DNA of 64,000 bases from UBA1672 sp050633325 (GCA_050633325.1 JBOEGH010000005.1:186001-250000), one strand, 5' to 3'; positions 55,690 through 64,000 are shown, numbered from the stretch's first letter. Program-made: numbers and translations. The notes: a model not told the origin generated them from the sequence alone.

Positions 55690-56301
55690 TTAACTATTAT
55701 CTTCAATTCCTATTATACGAAATACACCGGACCTAAAATCACGATTAAACATATCCAAACTGTTAGAAATACGTGCCATAACAAATTGCCCCATAATATA
55801 GGCATATATTTGATCCGCAATTACCGTAACATCAACGTCCTCATTAAGGTCGCCATTCGCCACCATGTCACGCAACGTAAGTTCATAATATTTCTTGTGA
55901 TGAACAATAATATCATAAGTTTTTTGACGAATAGATTCATCTTGGGGTGCCATCTCAGACCCAAGGGAAATAAAAGGGCATCCGCAAACCATACCATATT
56001 GTTCTGTAATATCTTTTTGACATGAAATACCCATTTCCACATATTTCTCAAATCGCTCTATTGGGGTATTTACAGGTGAAAAAACCTCATCCAACATTGG
56101 CCTAAACTCATCAAAAGCCTCCTCCAATGCGGCAACCGCCAAAGAAATTTTAGATGGAAAAAAGTGATAAAAGCTACCCTTCTTAACATCGGCCGCCTTG
56201 CATATACCATCAACACTGACAGATCCGTAACTTGACTTCCAAATCAAATCCATTGCCGTGGTAACTAAACGCTCTTTAGTATTATTGGGCACAGGCACCA
56301 T
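55690..56301 (-). CDS. TetR/AcrR family transcriptional repressor
   Basis: A 203-residue repressor with the N-terminal HTH (SSYGSVSVDGICKAADVKKG and SFYHFFPSKISLAVAALEEA, about residues 20-58) and an all-helical ligand domain holding a CGCPFISLG segment near residue 107. It lies between its own operator and that of the RND operon, on the same strand, 90 bases upstream of the adaptor gene. Matched operators before both genes make it the obvious local regulator, repressing itself and the pump until a ligand binds. A good AGGAG ribosome site precedes ATG 56301. Confidence 0.92.
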   Translation of the reverse strand: MVPVPNNTKERLVTTAMDLIWKSSYGSVSVDGICKAADVKKGSFYHFFPSKISLAVAALEEAFDEFRPMLDEVFSPVNTPIERFEKYVEMGISCQKDITEQYGMVCGCPFISLGSEMAPQDESIRQKTYDIIVHHKKYYELTLRDMVANGDLNEDVDVTVIADQIYAYIMGQFVMARISNSLDMFNRDFRSGVFRIIGIEDNS

Positions 56302-56345
56302 ATAGTCGCACTCCTAAATTTTGTATAATTAAATATATAACACAC

Positions 56346-56361
56346 TTGACCAACCAGTCAA
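56346..56361 (-). promoter_or_regulatory. TetR-type operator of the repressor gene
   Basis: TTGACTGGTTGGTCAA on the minus strand (TTGACCAACCAGTCAA on the plus) is a near-perfect palindrome. Its TTGACT forms the -35 hexamer, followed 18 bases later by TATATT as -10. It lies 45 bases before the tetR ATG and shares the pattern TTGAC-Y-AACC-R-GTCA with the site at 55641-55656. Confidence 0.83.
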
Positions 56362-56469
56362 CTATTAAATATATATCACAAAAATACCAATAAAATAAAT
56401 CACCTGAAAATACAAAAACTGCCCCAAAACAACACCACATATTTTTTCATCATTTACCAATAAGGTAAG

Positions 56470-58161
56470 ATGTGCTTATCTGCACGCGCTATGACAAAGA
56501 CAACAACAAACACACCACGAAGATCAGAGCTGCTAATGCCGGCCGGATCATTAGAAAAACTAAAAGTAGCGGTATTATACGGTGCTGACGCTATATATAT
56601 GGGCACACCGGATATGTCACTTCGAACTAAATCCGCATTCACTTTGGATGAAGTTGTCGAAGGAATAGAATTCGCACATAAACACGGCAAGCGTGTATAT
56701 CTCACATTAAACCTATTCACGCATAATAAAGACATATCAAAACTGCCTGAATATCTGGAAACTGTAAGAAAGGTTAAACCCGACGGCCTTATCATTGCCG
56801 ATCCCGGTGTCTTTCAATTTGTAAAACAACACGCCCCTGACCTAGAGCTTCATATATCTACACAGGCCAATATATGTTCTTGGCTTTCTGTTAACTTTTG
56901 GAAAGATGCAGGGGCAAGCCTTTGCGTTTTAGGGCGCGAAGTAACCTATGCCGAACTAAAAGAAATACGCGAAAAATGTGATGACGTTAAGCTAGAAGCA
57001 TTTGTCCATGGTGCAATGTGCATGACATATTCGGGTCGCTGTTTGTTATCTAATTTCATGTCAGAACGAGGAGCAAACCAAGGTAATTGCGCTAACTCCT
57101 GTCGTTGGAAATACAAGCTGCACGTTCGAATGAAAGACGGAACGGTTAAAGACCTTGAAATAACCGAAGAAAACGAAGAAATGTTTGAATTCTTTATAGA
57201 AGAAGGATACAGACCCGGCGAAATGATGCAATTGGAAGAAGATGAGCGCGGGTCATACATCTTAAATTCAAGAGATTTATGTCTTATGCCTAAACTTGAC
57301 GACTATATGAGTATAGGCGTTGATTCCCTGAAAGTAGAAGGCCGTAATAAAAGTTTATATTATGTTGGAATTGTTGCACGTGCATATCGCATGGCAATAG
57401 ACAGCTATTACAAAGACCCTGAAAACTGGAATCCAAAACCATATATGGACGAACTGGAAACCGTTCCCAACCGTGGTTACACGCTGGCATTTCATGAAGG
57501 ACGGCTAACAGATTTGTCACACGGATACGACAACACCGGATCATATTCATCATTTGAATTTGGCGGCATGATTAAAGAAGTAACGCAAGACGCCTTTTTA
57601 GTTAAAGTAAAAAACAAAATAGAAGCAGGAGATGTTTTGGAATTCATACCTCCATTCGCAATAGACCCTATTTTATTACGCATATATGAATTTGAAAACG
57701 CCGTTACAGGAAAAATCACACAAGTAGTTAACGCCGCCCCTGAAACAATAATACGAATACCATTTAGCCTATTTGAACATGAAAATATTGAGATATTAAA
57801 AAACAATTTTCCACCCATGAGCATTGTGCGAAAAGAAAAGCCAATGAGCCAAACACAAGAAAAACGTATCAAACTGGATAAATCCGTCCAAAATCTTGAG
57901 TTAGGCAAAGGCAGAGAAAGCGCCCTTCTGGAAAACAGAAAAGCCTTACAAAAGGCAACCCTAGACGACAATGAAGGTAAAGTCTTCAAATCACCTCGAT
58001 TTGGTGTTGAGGGATGCTGCGGTAAAGGGTGTAACGGATGCTTGTCTTTCTGGCACGCACCGGAATACGAAAAAGCACGTAAAATATTAATGAAGAAAAA
58101 ACAGGGGGAAATGCTCTCTAAAGACATGATAGAGGTCTTAGAAGATGCAAAAAATATTTAA
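56470..58161 (+). CDS. Peptidase U32 family protein (RNA hydroxylation type)
   Basis: A 563-residue U32 protein. Members such as TrhP/YegQ and RlhA act in hydroxylation of tRNA or rRNA uridines/cytidines, not in proteolysis. The N-terminal barrel has LMPAGSLEKLKVAVLYGADA near residue 22. The cysteine-rich core is CMTYSGRCLLSNFMSERGAN near residue 183, followed by GNCANSCRWKY, together supplying four cysteines for a likely Fe-S cluster. A C-terminal CCGKGCNGCLSFWHAPEYEK supplies four more cysteines. ATG 56470 is preceded by AAGG; a second ATG at 56491 has no ribosome site. The exact RNA target is not known. Confidence 0.85.
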   Translation: MCLSARAMTKTTTNTPRRSELLMPAGSLEKLKVAVLYGADAIYMGTPDMSLRTKSAFTLDEVVEGIEFAHKHGKRVYLTLNLFTHNKDISKLPEYLETVRKVKPDGLIIADPGVFQFVKQHAPDLELHISTQANICSWLSVNFWKDAGASLCVLGREVTYAELKEIREKCDDVKLEAFVHGAMCMTYSGRCLLSNFMSERGANQGNCANSCRWKYKLHVRMKDGTVKDLEITEENEEMFEFFIEEGYRPGEMMQLEEDERGSYILNSRDLCLMPKLDDYMSIGVDSLKVEGRNKSLYYVGIVARAYRMAIDSYYKDPENWNPKPYMDELETVPNRGYTLAFHEGRLTDLSHGYDNTGSYSSFEFGGMIKEVTQDAFLVKVKNKIEAGDVLEFIPPFAIDPILLRIYEFENAVTGKITQVVNAAPETIIRIPFSLFEHENIEILKNNFPPMSIVRKEKPMSQTQEKRIKLDKSVQNLELGKGRESALLENRKALQKATLDDNEGKVFKSPRFGVEGCCGKGCNGCLSFWHAPEYEKARKILMKKKQGEMLSKDMIEVLEDAKNI

Positions 58162-58267
58162 CATTCCAACACCTGATTATTCATTTTAAAGCACAAGAAA
58201 ACGAAAAACCTTGTTTTACGTAACGAATGGTAATAAAATTACAAAAAAATTACAGGGTGAATTATAA

Positions 58268-60772
58268 ATGTCTATAAATCCGTTTGATTACAAAAAGGAT
58301 ATGATTGCAGACAAAGAAAAAGCAATCGATCAATTCCGCGATGGAAAATCAGACGCACACAAACTTACGAATGATCTAAGCAATGTCATAGACAAATACA
58401 TTAATATATTTGCCGATGCATTTTTAGGCGATTTTAAAGATGATATAAACATCGTATATACAGGCGCGAATGGCCGACGAGAAGTTCTGCCGCATTCTGA
58501 CTTAGACTTGTTCATGTTAGTAGATGAGAAATTCTTTGACGGAGAAAACATGCCAGATGGCTTTGGCGATTCCTACAGCATGTTCTTAAACGCGATAACA
58601 GACATAAAACTATCTACATCGGGTTGTGCCGGAGTCGCACTTAGAACCCCCAATCAATGCATAGAAGAAATGCGCAAAGATCAAGAAGTCTGGACTCAAT
58701 TTATCGACAGAAGATCATCTTGGGGAAACACAAATCTGATGCAGGATTTGAATGATAAAATCGACGTAATTGATAACGAAGCAAGAGTATCCTTCATTCA
58801 AGAAAAATTTGACGAATATGACGCACGCATTCACAGCGATAAAGGTCTGAGACATTCAACGGCAGATAAAGGAATACAATATGACAGATACGCCGTTGTA
58901 GAGCCCAATATTAAAAACGGATATGGCGGCCTGCGCGCAACACAAACAGCAAACTGGGTTATGTCAGAATGCTCTAAAATTGGGCATAATATATCACAAA
59001 ACCCTGCCATTAATGACGAAGACTTAAAAGCATCCATTGATGCATATAAATTCTTGTTAAGCGTCAGATGTCATGCACATGATATTCAAGGCAAGCAAAC
59101 CGATAACATGACATCTAAACATAACGAAGTGGATACATTACTGGCGCACTGCCAACCGGAAATTGCTAAGCGCCTTGGCTATGATGACGTTGAATCATTT
59201 ATGAAAGATTATATACGCATCACTCGTGATAATGCTTTTTACACAAAGATGATATGCGCCGAGGCCGCCAACACAATAGGTGTAAAACCACCTGGGGACT
59301 CATCAGACATCACCATAGGGTTTGACAAACCATTACAAAACCCCATGCAAGTAATGGAACTGTTTCAACAACACGCTAATACCGGAAGCTCTATATCACA
59401 TCTTGCAATGCAAGATATCAGAAACAATCTTGAATTATTCACTCCGGAATTTTCAAAGGACAATGAAGCAAACAAAATCATGGTAGATATTCTATCCCAT
59501 GACGATAATAAAAGAACCCTACACCGAATGAAAAACCTTGGTGTATTATCACGATTTATACCTGAACTTTCTGAAATACAAGATCTTACACAATTCAATC
59601 CCTATCACGCTTATACGGTAGATGACCACACCGTCGCCGCAGTAGGAAATGTGTCCTCTATGGCCAAAGGTGAGGATAACGAATTTGATTTAGCATCATC
59701 AATTGCACACGGATTAGACAAAGAAGACCGCGCAACCTTATCAATCGCACTATTAACACATGACTTGCACAAAGCTTCATCACCTGAAGATATAAAGGAA
59801 TTCACACGCGAAATTACGCAAACTGTTGGATCACGCCTAGGCCTAGAAGGTGAAAAATTAGATATGGCTGTATGGCTGGCAGAAAACCATCTACTTTTGA
59901 AGCACACCGCTCGCTATCGCGATGTTAACTCTACAGAAAGCTACGGCGATATCTCACTCCCCAGCCTAAAGCACCTTGATATGCTGCGCGTAATGACTGC
60001 GGCGGATTCAATGGCATTGGGTAAGGGACGCGTGAGCGCACATAATATTTCACGAACAGATATTGTTTATGAAAGACTGAGACAATCTCTTATGGGGTTA
60101 ACTCAAAAATACAATGAGCAAGCAAACCCACTACCAGAAAATTATAATGCAGAAGAGTTGTTCATAGATATCAAAGGAAACGAAGCAATAAAGGCAGACA
60201 ACCTTGTGATAGTCACTGAAGACAAGCCATATCTGATGGAAAACATAATGACAGCATTAGAGGCAAAAGAATGCATCGTTCATAATGCACGCGTGCGCAC
60301 AATATCTAACGGATCAAACAGAGCTATGAACGAATTTGTTATCCAAAACAAAAACGGACGTCCGCACACAGAGGCAGAAGCCGAGCGCATAAAAGAAGCA
60401 ATAACAAAAAATATCATGTCAAATGACAGGGCAAAACCGGCCGCAAGAACATCAAAAGACAAGCTTATAAAAAACCCAAAAAACAAAGTTTTTAATGTAG
60501 ATACACAAATAGAGTTTTCAAATGCCCTATCCGACAATGAAACAATGATCAAAGTAACAACCAGAGATCGCCCAAACCTTCTGTACGATATCGCATGTGC
60601 ATTCAATGATATTGGCCTAAATTTAAAACACGCTAATATCACTACTCAGGGTCACAAAGCTATCAATGTATTTGAAGTGCATACAAATGACGGCAAACAG
60701 GTCAGCAAAGATCAACAAGGCGAGATTTTAGAGCCTTTATCACAATATATTGATGGCAATGATATGTCTTAA
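58268..60772 (+). CDS. glnD: GlnD-like PII uridylyltransferase/uridylyl-removing enzyme, divergent
   Basis: The product resembles GlnD, which uridylylates PII under nitrogen limitation and removes UMP when glutamine is high. The 834-residue protein keeps the domain order: nucleotidyltransferase (about 1-200), linker with NIKNGYGGLRATQTANWV, HD domain (YHAYTVDDHTVAAV near 450, THDLHKA near 498), and two C-terminal ACT domains (about 655-735 and 757-830). It deviates in the NTase loop (GANGRREVLPHSDLDLF instead of the usual GGYGR) and has no GRGGDHS after the HD pair. Either activity may be altered. An ACAGGGTG ribosome site precedes the ATG. No glnB is nearby. Confidence 0.85.
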   Translation: MSINPFDYKKDMIADKEKAIDQFRDGKSDAHKLTNDLSNVIDKYINIFADAFLGDFKDDINIVYTGANGRREVLPHSDLDLFMLVDEKFFDGENMPDGFGDSYSMFLNAITDIKLSTSGCAGVALRTPNQCIEEMRKDQEVWTQFIDRRSSWGNTNLMQDLNDKIDVIDNEARVSFIQEKFDEYDARIHSDKGLRHSTADKGIQYDRYAVVEPNIKNGYGGLRATQTANWVMSECSKIGHNISQNPAINDEDLKASIDAYKFLLSVRCHAHDIQGKQTDNMTSKHNEVDTLLAHCQPEIAKRLGYDDVESFMKDYIRITRDNAFYTKMICAEAANTIGVKPPGDSSDITIGFDKPLQNPMQVMELFQQHANTGSSISHLAMQDIRNNLELFTPEFSKDNEANKIMVDILSHDDNKRTLHRMKNLGVLSRFIPELSEIQDLTQFNPYHAYTVDDHTVAAVGNVSSMAKGEDNEFDLASSIAHGLDKEDRATLSIALLTHDLHKASSPEDIKEFTREITQTVGSRLGLEGEKLDMAVWLAENHLLLKHTARYRDVNSTESYGDISLPSLKHLDMLRVMTAADSMALGKGRVSAHNISRTDIVYERLRQSLMGLTQKYNEQANPLPENYNAEELFIDIKGNEAIKADNLVIVTEDKPYLMENIMTALEAKECIVHNARVRTISNGSNRAMNEFVIQNKNGRPHTEAEAERIKEAITKNIMSNDRAKPAARTSKDKLIKNPKNKVFNVDTQIEFSNALSDNETMIKVTTRDRPNLLYDIACAFNDIGLNLKHANITTQGHKAINVFEVHTNDGKQVSKDQQGEILEPLSQYIDGNDMS

Positions 60773-60812
60773 GGCACTCTACGCGCCTGCAAACTCAGAT
60801 TAAAAACCAAAA

Positions 60813-60863
60813 CCGTTCGATTTTGATAATATTCTCAAAATAATACGTTCTATTATGAGAACG
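60813..60863 (+). promoter_or_regulatory. Candidate upstream activator site with CGTTC half-sites
   Basis: A perfect dyad CGTTCT-N6-AGAACG lies at 60846-60863, with a further CCGTTC at 60813-60818. These are 75 to 125 bases before the predicted start of the sigma-54 promoter, the usual distance for an enhancer-binding protein. Identity of the activator is unknown. Confidence 0.5.
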
Positions 60864-60911
60864 GACAATCCTCACAAACACTAAGCGATTGATATACATA
60901 CAACTTTACTT

Positions 60912-60927
60912 TGGCACGGTTGTTGCT
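60912..60927 (+). promoter_or_regulatory. Sigma-54 (RpoN) promoter
   Basis: TGGCACG-GTTG-TTGCT matches the RpoN -24/-12 consensus (TGGCACG-N4-TTGCW) at every conserved position. Ten bases separate the GG (60913-60914) from the GC (60925-60926). Transcription should begin near 60938, 28 bases before the response-regulator ATG at 60966. Confidence 0.88.
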
Positions 60928-60944
60928 ACTATGATACAACAACC
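60918..60944. other. Inverted repeat overlapping the sigma-54 promoter
   Basis: GGTTGTTG (60918-60925) and CAACAACC (60937-60944) are a perfect eight-base inverted repeat separated by 11 bases. The left arm lies between and within the -24 and -12 elements and the right arm spans the predicted start site. It has no T-tract, so it is not a terminator. It may be a repressor site or an incidental repeat. Confidence 0.5.
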
Positions 60945-60965
60945 TTAAACTGCAGGAAGGGTGCG

Positions 60966-61847
60966 ATGTTAGTTATTAAACAAAATACGGAGACACAATT
61001 AATTCAAGACTTAAAAAGTCTATGGGAGAACTCCCCGGCCACAAGATGCGTTAGCCTGAGATTTTCTCAAGTTAATTTTAGCAGAAAAGATTGGTTCTCT
61101 ATTATTACCGAGGAAGTAAAAACTTATTTTGAGAATGACATAAACACAATTTATCTCTGCCATGATAATGATATTTTTATTACATCAGAGAACTTTACAC
61201 AAAAGAAACTCGACAATCTCCTTACCCACCTTACACAAAAGCTTTCGCCAGCCTCCCTGCAGGGGCTGGCGTCCCTTTTTGAAATAAAGGTGGATTGGCC
61301 CAAATTAAGAACACTATGTGAAAGAAAGATCGAGGATCTGGAAATAATAAAGAACAGAAAACAACAGAAGAAGACTGAAGAATTCGAAAGCACAAGCCAC
61401 GACCAAACCTTAAAAACTATAAATAAAGATTTGGTTATGTCCATAAAATCACGCCGTGAAGCAAGAGACAAAGCAATAGTAATGGTAGTTGAAGACGACA
61501 TGTTCACACAAAAGCTGGTTTACAACACAATCAAAGACACCCACGAAGTATCAGTAACAGGCGATGGCAGAGGGGCTATCATGAATTATGTTAGCAAAGC
61601 GCCCGATGTATTATTTCTAGACATCGGCTTACCTGACATTGACGGCCTTACAGTTCTGGATCAAATACTAAAAATGGATCCTGACGCATATATAGTAATG
61701 TTCAGCGGTAACGGCGACAAAGAAAACGTTATGAAAGCAGTTAAGCTTGGCGCTAAGGGCTTTTTGGGAAAGCCATTCACAAAAGATAAGCTATTCGCAT
61801 ATATAGACAAATCCCCATTCATTAAAAACAAGAAAAACAAGGAGTAG
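60966..61847 (+). CDS. Response regulator with unknown N-terminal domain (first of a tandem pair)
   Basis: A 293-residue protein with an N-terminal domain of about 130 residues that I do not recognise, a charged linker (about 130-165), and a C-terminal receiver domain (about 170-290). The receiver is complete: VVEDD acidic pair, phospho-acceptor D219 in FLDIGLP, the S/T in MFSGN, and the conserved lysine in GKPF. Receiver domains are usually N-terminal, so this order is unusual. There is no DNA-binding or enzymatic motif. The N-terminal domain is shared with the next gene. The start has a strong GGAAGGG ribosome site behind a sigma-54 promoter. It ends four bases before its paralogue. Confidence 0.85.
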   Translation: MLVIKQNTETQLIQDLKSLWENSPATRCVSLRFSQVNFSRKDWFSIITEEVKTYFENDINTIYLCHDNDIFITSENFTQKKLDNLLTHLTQKLSPASLQGLASLFEIKVDWPKLRTLCERKIEDLEIIKNRKQQKKTEEFESTSHDQTLKTINKDLVMSIKSRREARDKAIVMVVEDDMFTQKLVYNTIKDTHEVSVTGDGRGAIMNYVSKAPDVLFLDIGLPDIDGLTVLDQILKMDPDAYIVMFSGNGDKENVMKAVKLGAKGFLGKPFTKDKLFAYIDKSPFIKNKKNKE

Positions 61848-61851
61848 AATA

Positions 61852-62691
61852 ATGGAAATTATATCAGTGAACGCAGAAACCAAGCTTTTTTCCCTCGCAT
61901 CATCAATCGGAAGATCTCCACAAAGTTGGCGTGGCTGGCATTCCTTGCGCGTATCTTTGGATGGTTTAGACGACAATACACAAAGCGAATGTTTGTTCTG
62001 GGTAAAATCATTGATTAGTTCCTACCTAAAAGACGCAGAAGGACGTGTATATTTTTACGAAAACAACGCGATCCATATCGTCTGCAAATCTGTTCCTACA
62101 GATGTGTTAGAGCAAACAGGTCAACAAATATACGATCTGGCACAATCCGAAAGCTCCGCATGCATAACATATCACATATATGACTTAACAAAAGACGGAG
62201 AGGCCTACGCACAAGAAATATTAGAACAGCAAAACAATATTTTTTATAACTCTTCAAAAAATACGATCGACTTAGACAACTATGTAGACAAACACATAAC
62301 TCCAAAAGGCGATGTGAAAAGTGACAAAATAAGCACAGAACGTACAAAAGTACTGCTTGTCGAAGATGACCCTGTGACACGATGGTTGGTAAGGAACTCT
62401 ATAAAAGATGATTGTGATTTCGCAACTGCGCCAACAGCAAGCAAAGCATTCACTCTATATTCTGTATATCAACCAGATGTAATGTTTCTAGATATAGATT
62501 TACCGGATAAGAGCGGATACGAAGTATTAGAATGGGTAATGAAAAATGACCCCGGCGCAAATGTAATAATGTTTTCAAGCCAAAGTAACATGGATAATAT
62601 TACTAATGCTTTAGAAGTGGGTGCAAAAGGATTTGTAGGAAAACCCTTTATCAAAAAGCAGCTACTCGAATACATACATGGGAATGCCTGA
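61852..62691 (+). CDS. Response regulator with unknown N-terminal domain (second of the tandem pair)
   Basis: A 279-residue paralogue of the preceding gene with the same layout: unknown N-terminal domain (about 1-130), short linker, C-terminal receiver (about 160-279). The receiver has LLVEDD, phospho-acceptor D214 in FLDIDLP, MFSSQ, and GKPF. The N-domains align over NAETKLFS (NTETQLIQ in the first) and through VYFYENNAIHIVCKS (IYLCHDNDIFITSEN in the first), with low identity elsewhere, so the duplication is old. The ATG is four bases after the first gene's stop and has an AAGGAG ribosome site. The following sensor kinase may be its partner. Confidence 0.85.
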   Translation: MEIISVNAETKLFSLASSIGRSPQSWRGWHSLRVSLDGLDDNTQSECLFWVKSLISSYLKDAEGRVYFYENNAIHIVCKSVPTDVLEQTGQQIYDLAQSESSACITYHIYDLTKDGEAYAQEILEQQNNIFYNSSKNTIDLDNYVDKHITPKGDVKSDKISTERTKVLLVEDDPVTRWLVRNSIKDDCDFATAPTASKAFTLYSVYQPDVMFLDIDLPDKSGYEVLEWVMKNDPGANVIMFSSQSNMDNITNALEVGAKGFVGKPFIKKQLLEYIHGNA

Positions 62692-62833
62692 ACAAAGTTA
62701 ATTAATTTTTGAGGCTTATATTTGATATAGTGGAAAGCGAATAAAAACGACTGTTTACAACACCCCTATCAGTATCAAATAACTATGAAACTAATTTAGA
62801 TAAATATTCATCAACAAGTCGCTAAGGTAAAGC

Positions 62834-64000
62834 ATGGATTCTGAAAATAAAATATCACATATTTTAGCGGCTACACTAATCAAATCAAACGATAGTGTAA
62901 TAATCACCAATGCCGATTTAGAAAACAATCCTGAAATTATATATGTAAATGACGCATTTACCCAGCTAACCGGATATACGTCTCAAGAAATTGTCGAAAA
63001 GTCATCAGATATATTAAAAAGTGATGAAACAGATACAGAAACTCTTTATCGCTTAAAATCATCTTTAAAAAAAGGTGAAGCATTTAATGGAGATTTAAAA
63101 AAGAAAACCAAACAAGGTGAAACATATTGGTCGGATACGCATATAACACCAATATATGATAACGAAAAAAACATCACGCATTTCGCCATCATTGAACGTG
63201 ATATTACCGATCGCAAAAATCTGGAAAATGAACTGCGCGCAGAAAAAGAAAAAGCAGAAAAAGAACTAGAAGAGCGCCAACGCGTGAGCTCTCAAATGCA
63301 AGAATATGCCGATAAACTAGAACTTATACGTTTTGACGCAGTTGATGCGCAAAAAAAAGCAGAAGCCGCAAATCAAGCAAAAACAGAATTCTTAGCAAAT
63401 ATGAGCCACGAACTACGCACACCAATGAATGGAATAATAGGAATGGCAGAAATGCTTATGTTTTCCAATCTTGATGATGATCAAAAAGAAAACGCAGAAG
63501 CACTACATAGCTCAAGCGAGAATCTTCTAAGCATTCTAAATGACATTCTGGATATCTCAAAAATAGAAGCAGGTGAGCTGGAAATAGAGAATGTTCCATT
63601 TCATTTAAACACCGCTCTAAGGCAGATAATTCAACTATTCTTACCACTGGCGGAAGATCGCGGATTAACCATACAGATGGAAGGTGACAAAAATGCACCT
63701 GATATAATAATTGCAGACCTTGGCCGAGTGCAGCAAGTGTTACGTAATCTTGTAAACAACGCTTTAAAATTCACAGAAATTGGCGGCATAACACTGGTAT
63801 TGCGAGTGACAGAGGAAGAGGGGAAACCATCCATATACATCGCCGTAGAAGACACCGGCGTTGGTATTCCAAAAGACAAACTAGACACAATTTTCGATAA
63901 GTTCACACAAGCTGACGCATCGGTAACACGTAAATTCGGAGGTACTGGATTAGGACTCGCTATTACTGAACATCTTATAAAACTTATGAGTGGAGAAATA
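62834..64000 (+). CDS. PAS sensor histidine kinase, 3' end outside the window
   Basis: The first 389 residues of a soluble kinase, read directly from ATG 62834 behind an AAGG ribosome site. A PAS domain (about 10-130) has VIITNADLENNPEIIYVNDA and ends with the PAC-like FAIIERDITDRKNLENEL. A coiled coil (about 130-185) leads to HisKA with the phospho-accepting H192 in SHELRTPMNGIIGMAEML, then HATPase_c with the N box, DTGVGIP and GGTGLGLAITEHL. The HisKA sequence is of the hybrid-kinase kind, so a receiver domain may follow past the window edge. It is 142 bases after the tandem response regulators. Confidence 0.88.
   Translation, partial: MDSENKISHILAATLIKSNDSVIITNADLENNPEIIYVNDAFTQLTGYTSQEIVEKSSDILKSDETDTETLYRLKSSLKKGEAFNGDLKKKTKQGETYWSDTHITPIYDNEKNITHFAIIERDITDRKNLENELRAEKEKAEKELEERQRVSSQMQEYADKLELIRFDAVDAQKKAEAANQAKTEFLANMSHELRTPMNGIIGMAEMLMFSNLDDDQKENAEALHSSSENLLSILNDILDISKIEAGELEIENVPFHLNTALRQIIQLFLPLAEDRGLTIQMEGDKNAPDIIIADLGRVQQVLRNLVNNALKFTEIGGITLVLRVTEEEGKPSIYIAVEDTGVGIPKDKLDTIFDKFTQADASVTRKFGGTGLGLAITEHLIKLMSGEI

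Noticed and set aside
57492..58127. A 211-codon open frame on the minus strand
   Set aside because: It is fully antisense to the U32 gene, has no ribosome site and looks like no protein; the plus-strand gene has clear family motifs.
60918..60944. The GGTTGTTG/CAACAACC hairpin as a terminator of glnD
   Set aside because: No T-tract follows, and it overlaps the sigma-54 promoter elements; regulatory or chance origin is more likely.
1..64000. Defence island, prophage, transposon or CRISPR array
   Set aside because: No integrase, transposase, phage structural gene, Cas gene or spaced repeats were seen; the content is core metabolism, respiration, efflux and signalling.

Overview
The window looks like a chromosomal segment of a low-GC, very gene-dense alphaproteobacterium. 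Evidence: a ctaC-ctaD-ctaB aa3 oxidase cluster, the ~180 kDa form of NAD-glutamate dehydrogenase, a ccoNOQP-ccoGHIS cbb3 operon, a UbiA/RsmE/PutA gene set of alphaproteobacterial type, and a PleC/DivJ-like sensor kinase. I saw no rRNA, tRNA, insertion sequence, prophage or CRISPR array. No gene-free stretch exceeds about 220 bases. Convergent neighbours often overlap at their stops (gor/SpoU methylase, uppP/rsmD, kinase/epimerase), and several operons use 4-nt ATGA overlaps. I can place it only to class.

Layout. 1-2713: aa3 oxidase. 2840-12234: rsmE/ubiA, glutamate dehydrogenase, 3-hydroxybutyrate dehydrogenase, glutathione reductase and a SpoU-type methylase. 12238-16870: racemase/aminotransferase pair, a GC-rich structured island, a membrane protein and acetoacetyl-CoA synthetase. 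17017-25758: ScsB/DsbD-like reductase with a periplasmic peroxiredoxin-like partner, a PAS histidine kinase, GST, and a cytochrome b561-YceI fusion next to a secreted YceI. 25814-34466: uppP, rsmD, rluB-like, tadA, purD, putA, xseA. 34477-40531: SNase-like membrane protein, a TerD / Ca2+ exchanger / TerA-like cluster, an orphan membrane family and a secreted metallo-beta-lactamase-fold enzyme. 40576-49798: cbb3 oxidase operon headed by a TauE-like gene, a divergent Crp/Fnr regulator and a 53-residue membrane protein, with two FNR-type boxes. 49822-56301: RND efflux operon with its TetR repressor and two matching operators. 56470-64000: U32 protein, a divergent GlnD, then two tandem response regulators behind a strong sigma-54 promoter and a PAS histidine kinase cut by the window end.

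How the parts fit. Respiration has two branches: aa3 for high oxygen and cbb3 for low oxygen. The cbb3 branch appears to be switched on by the Fnr-like protein through a class II site. 3-Hydroxybutyrate dehydrogenase with acetoacetyl-CoA synthetase gives a route from hydroxybutyrate to acetoacetyl-CoA. PutA plus NAD-GDH would take proline through glutamate to 2-oxoglutarate.

The least explained items are the sigma-54-driven pair of paralogous response regulators with a shared unknown N-terminal domain, the FNR-box-driven 53-aa membrane protein, the Fnr-like regulator with a C-terminal cysteine cluster, two divergent gene pairs whose start codons share one CATG, and the structured GC-rich island at 14231-14332.
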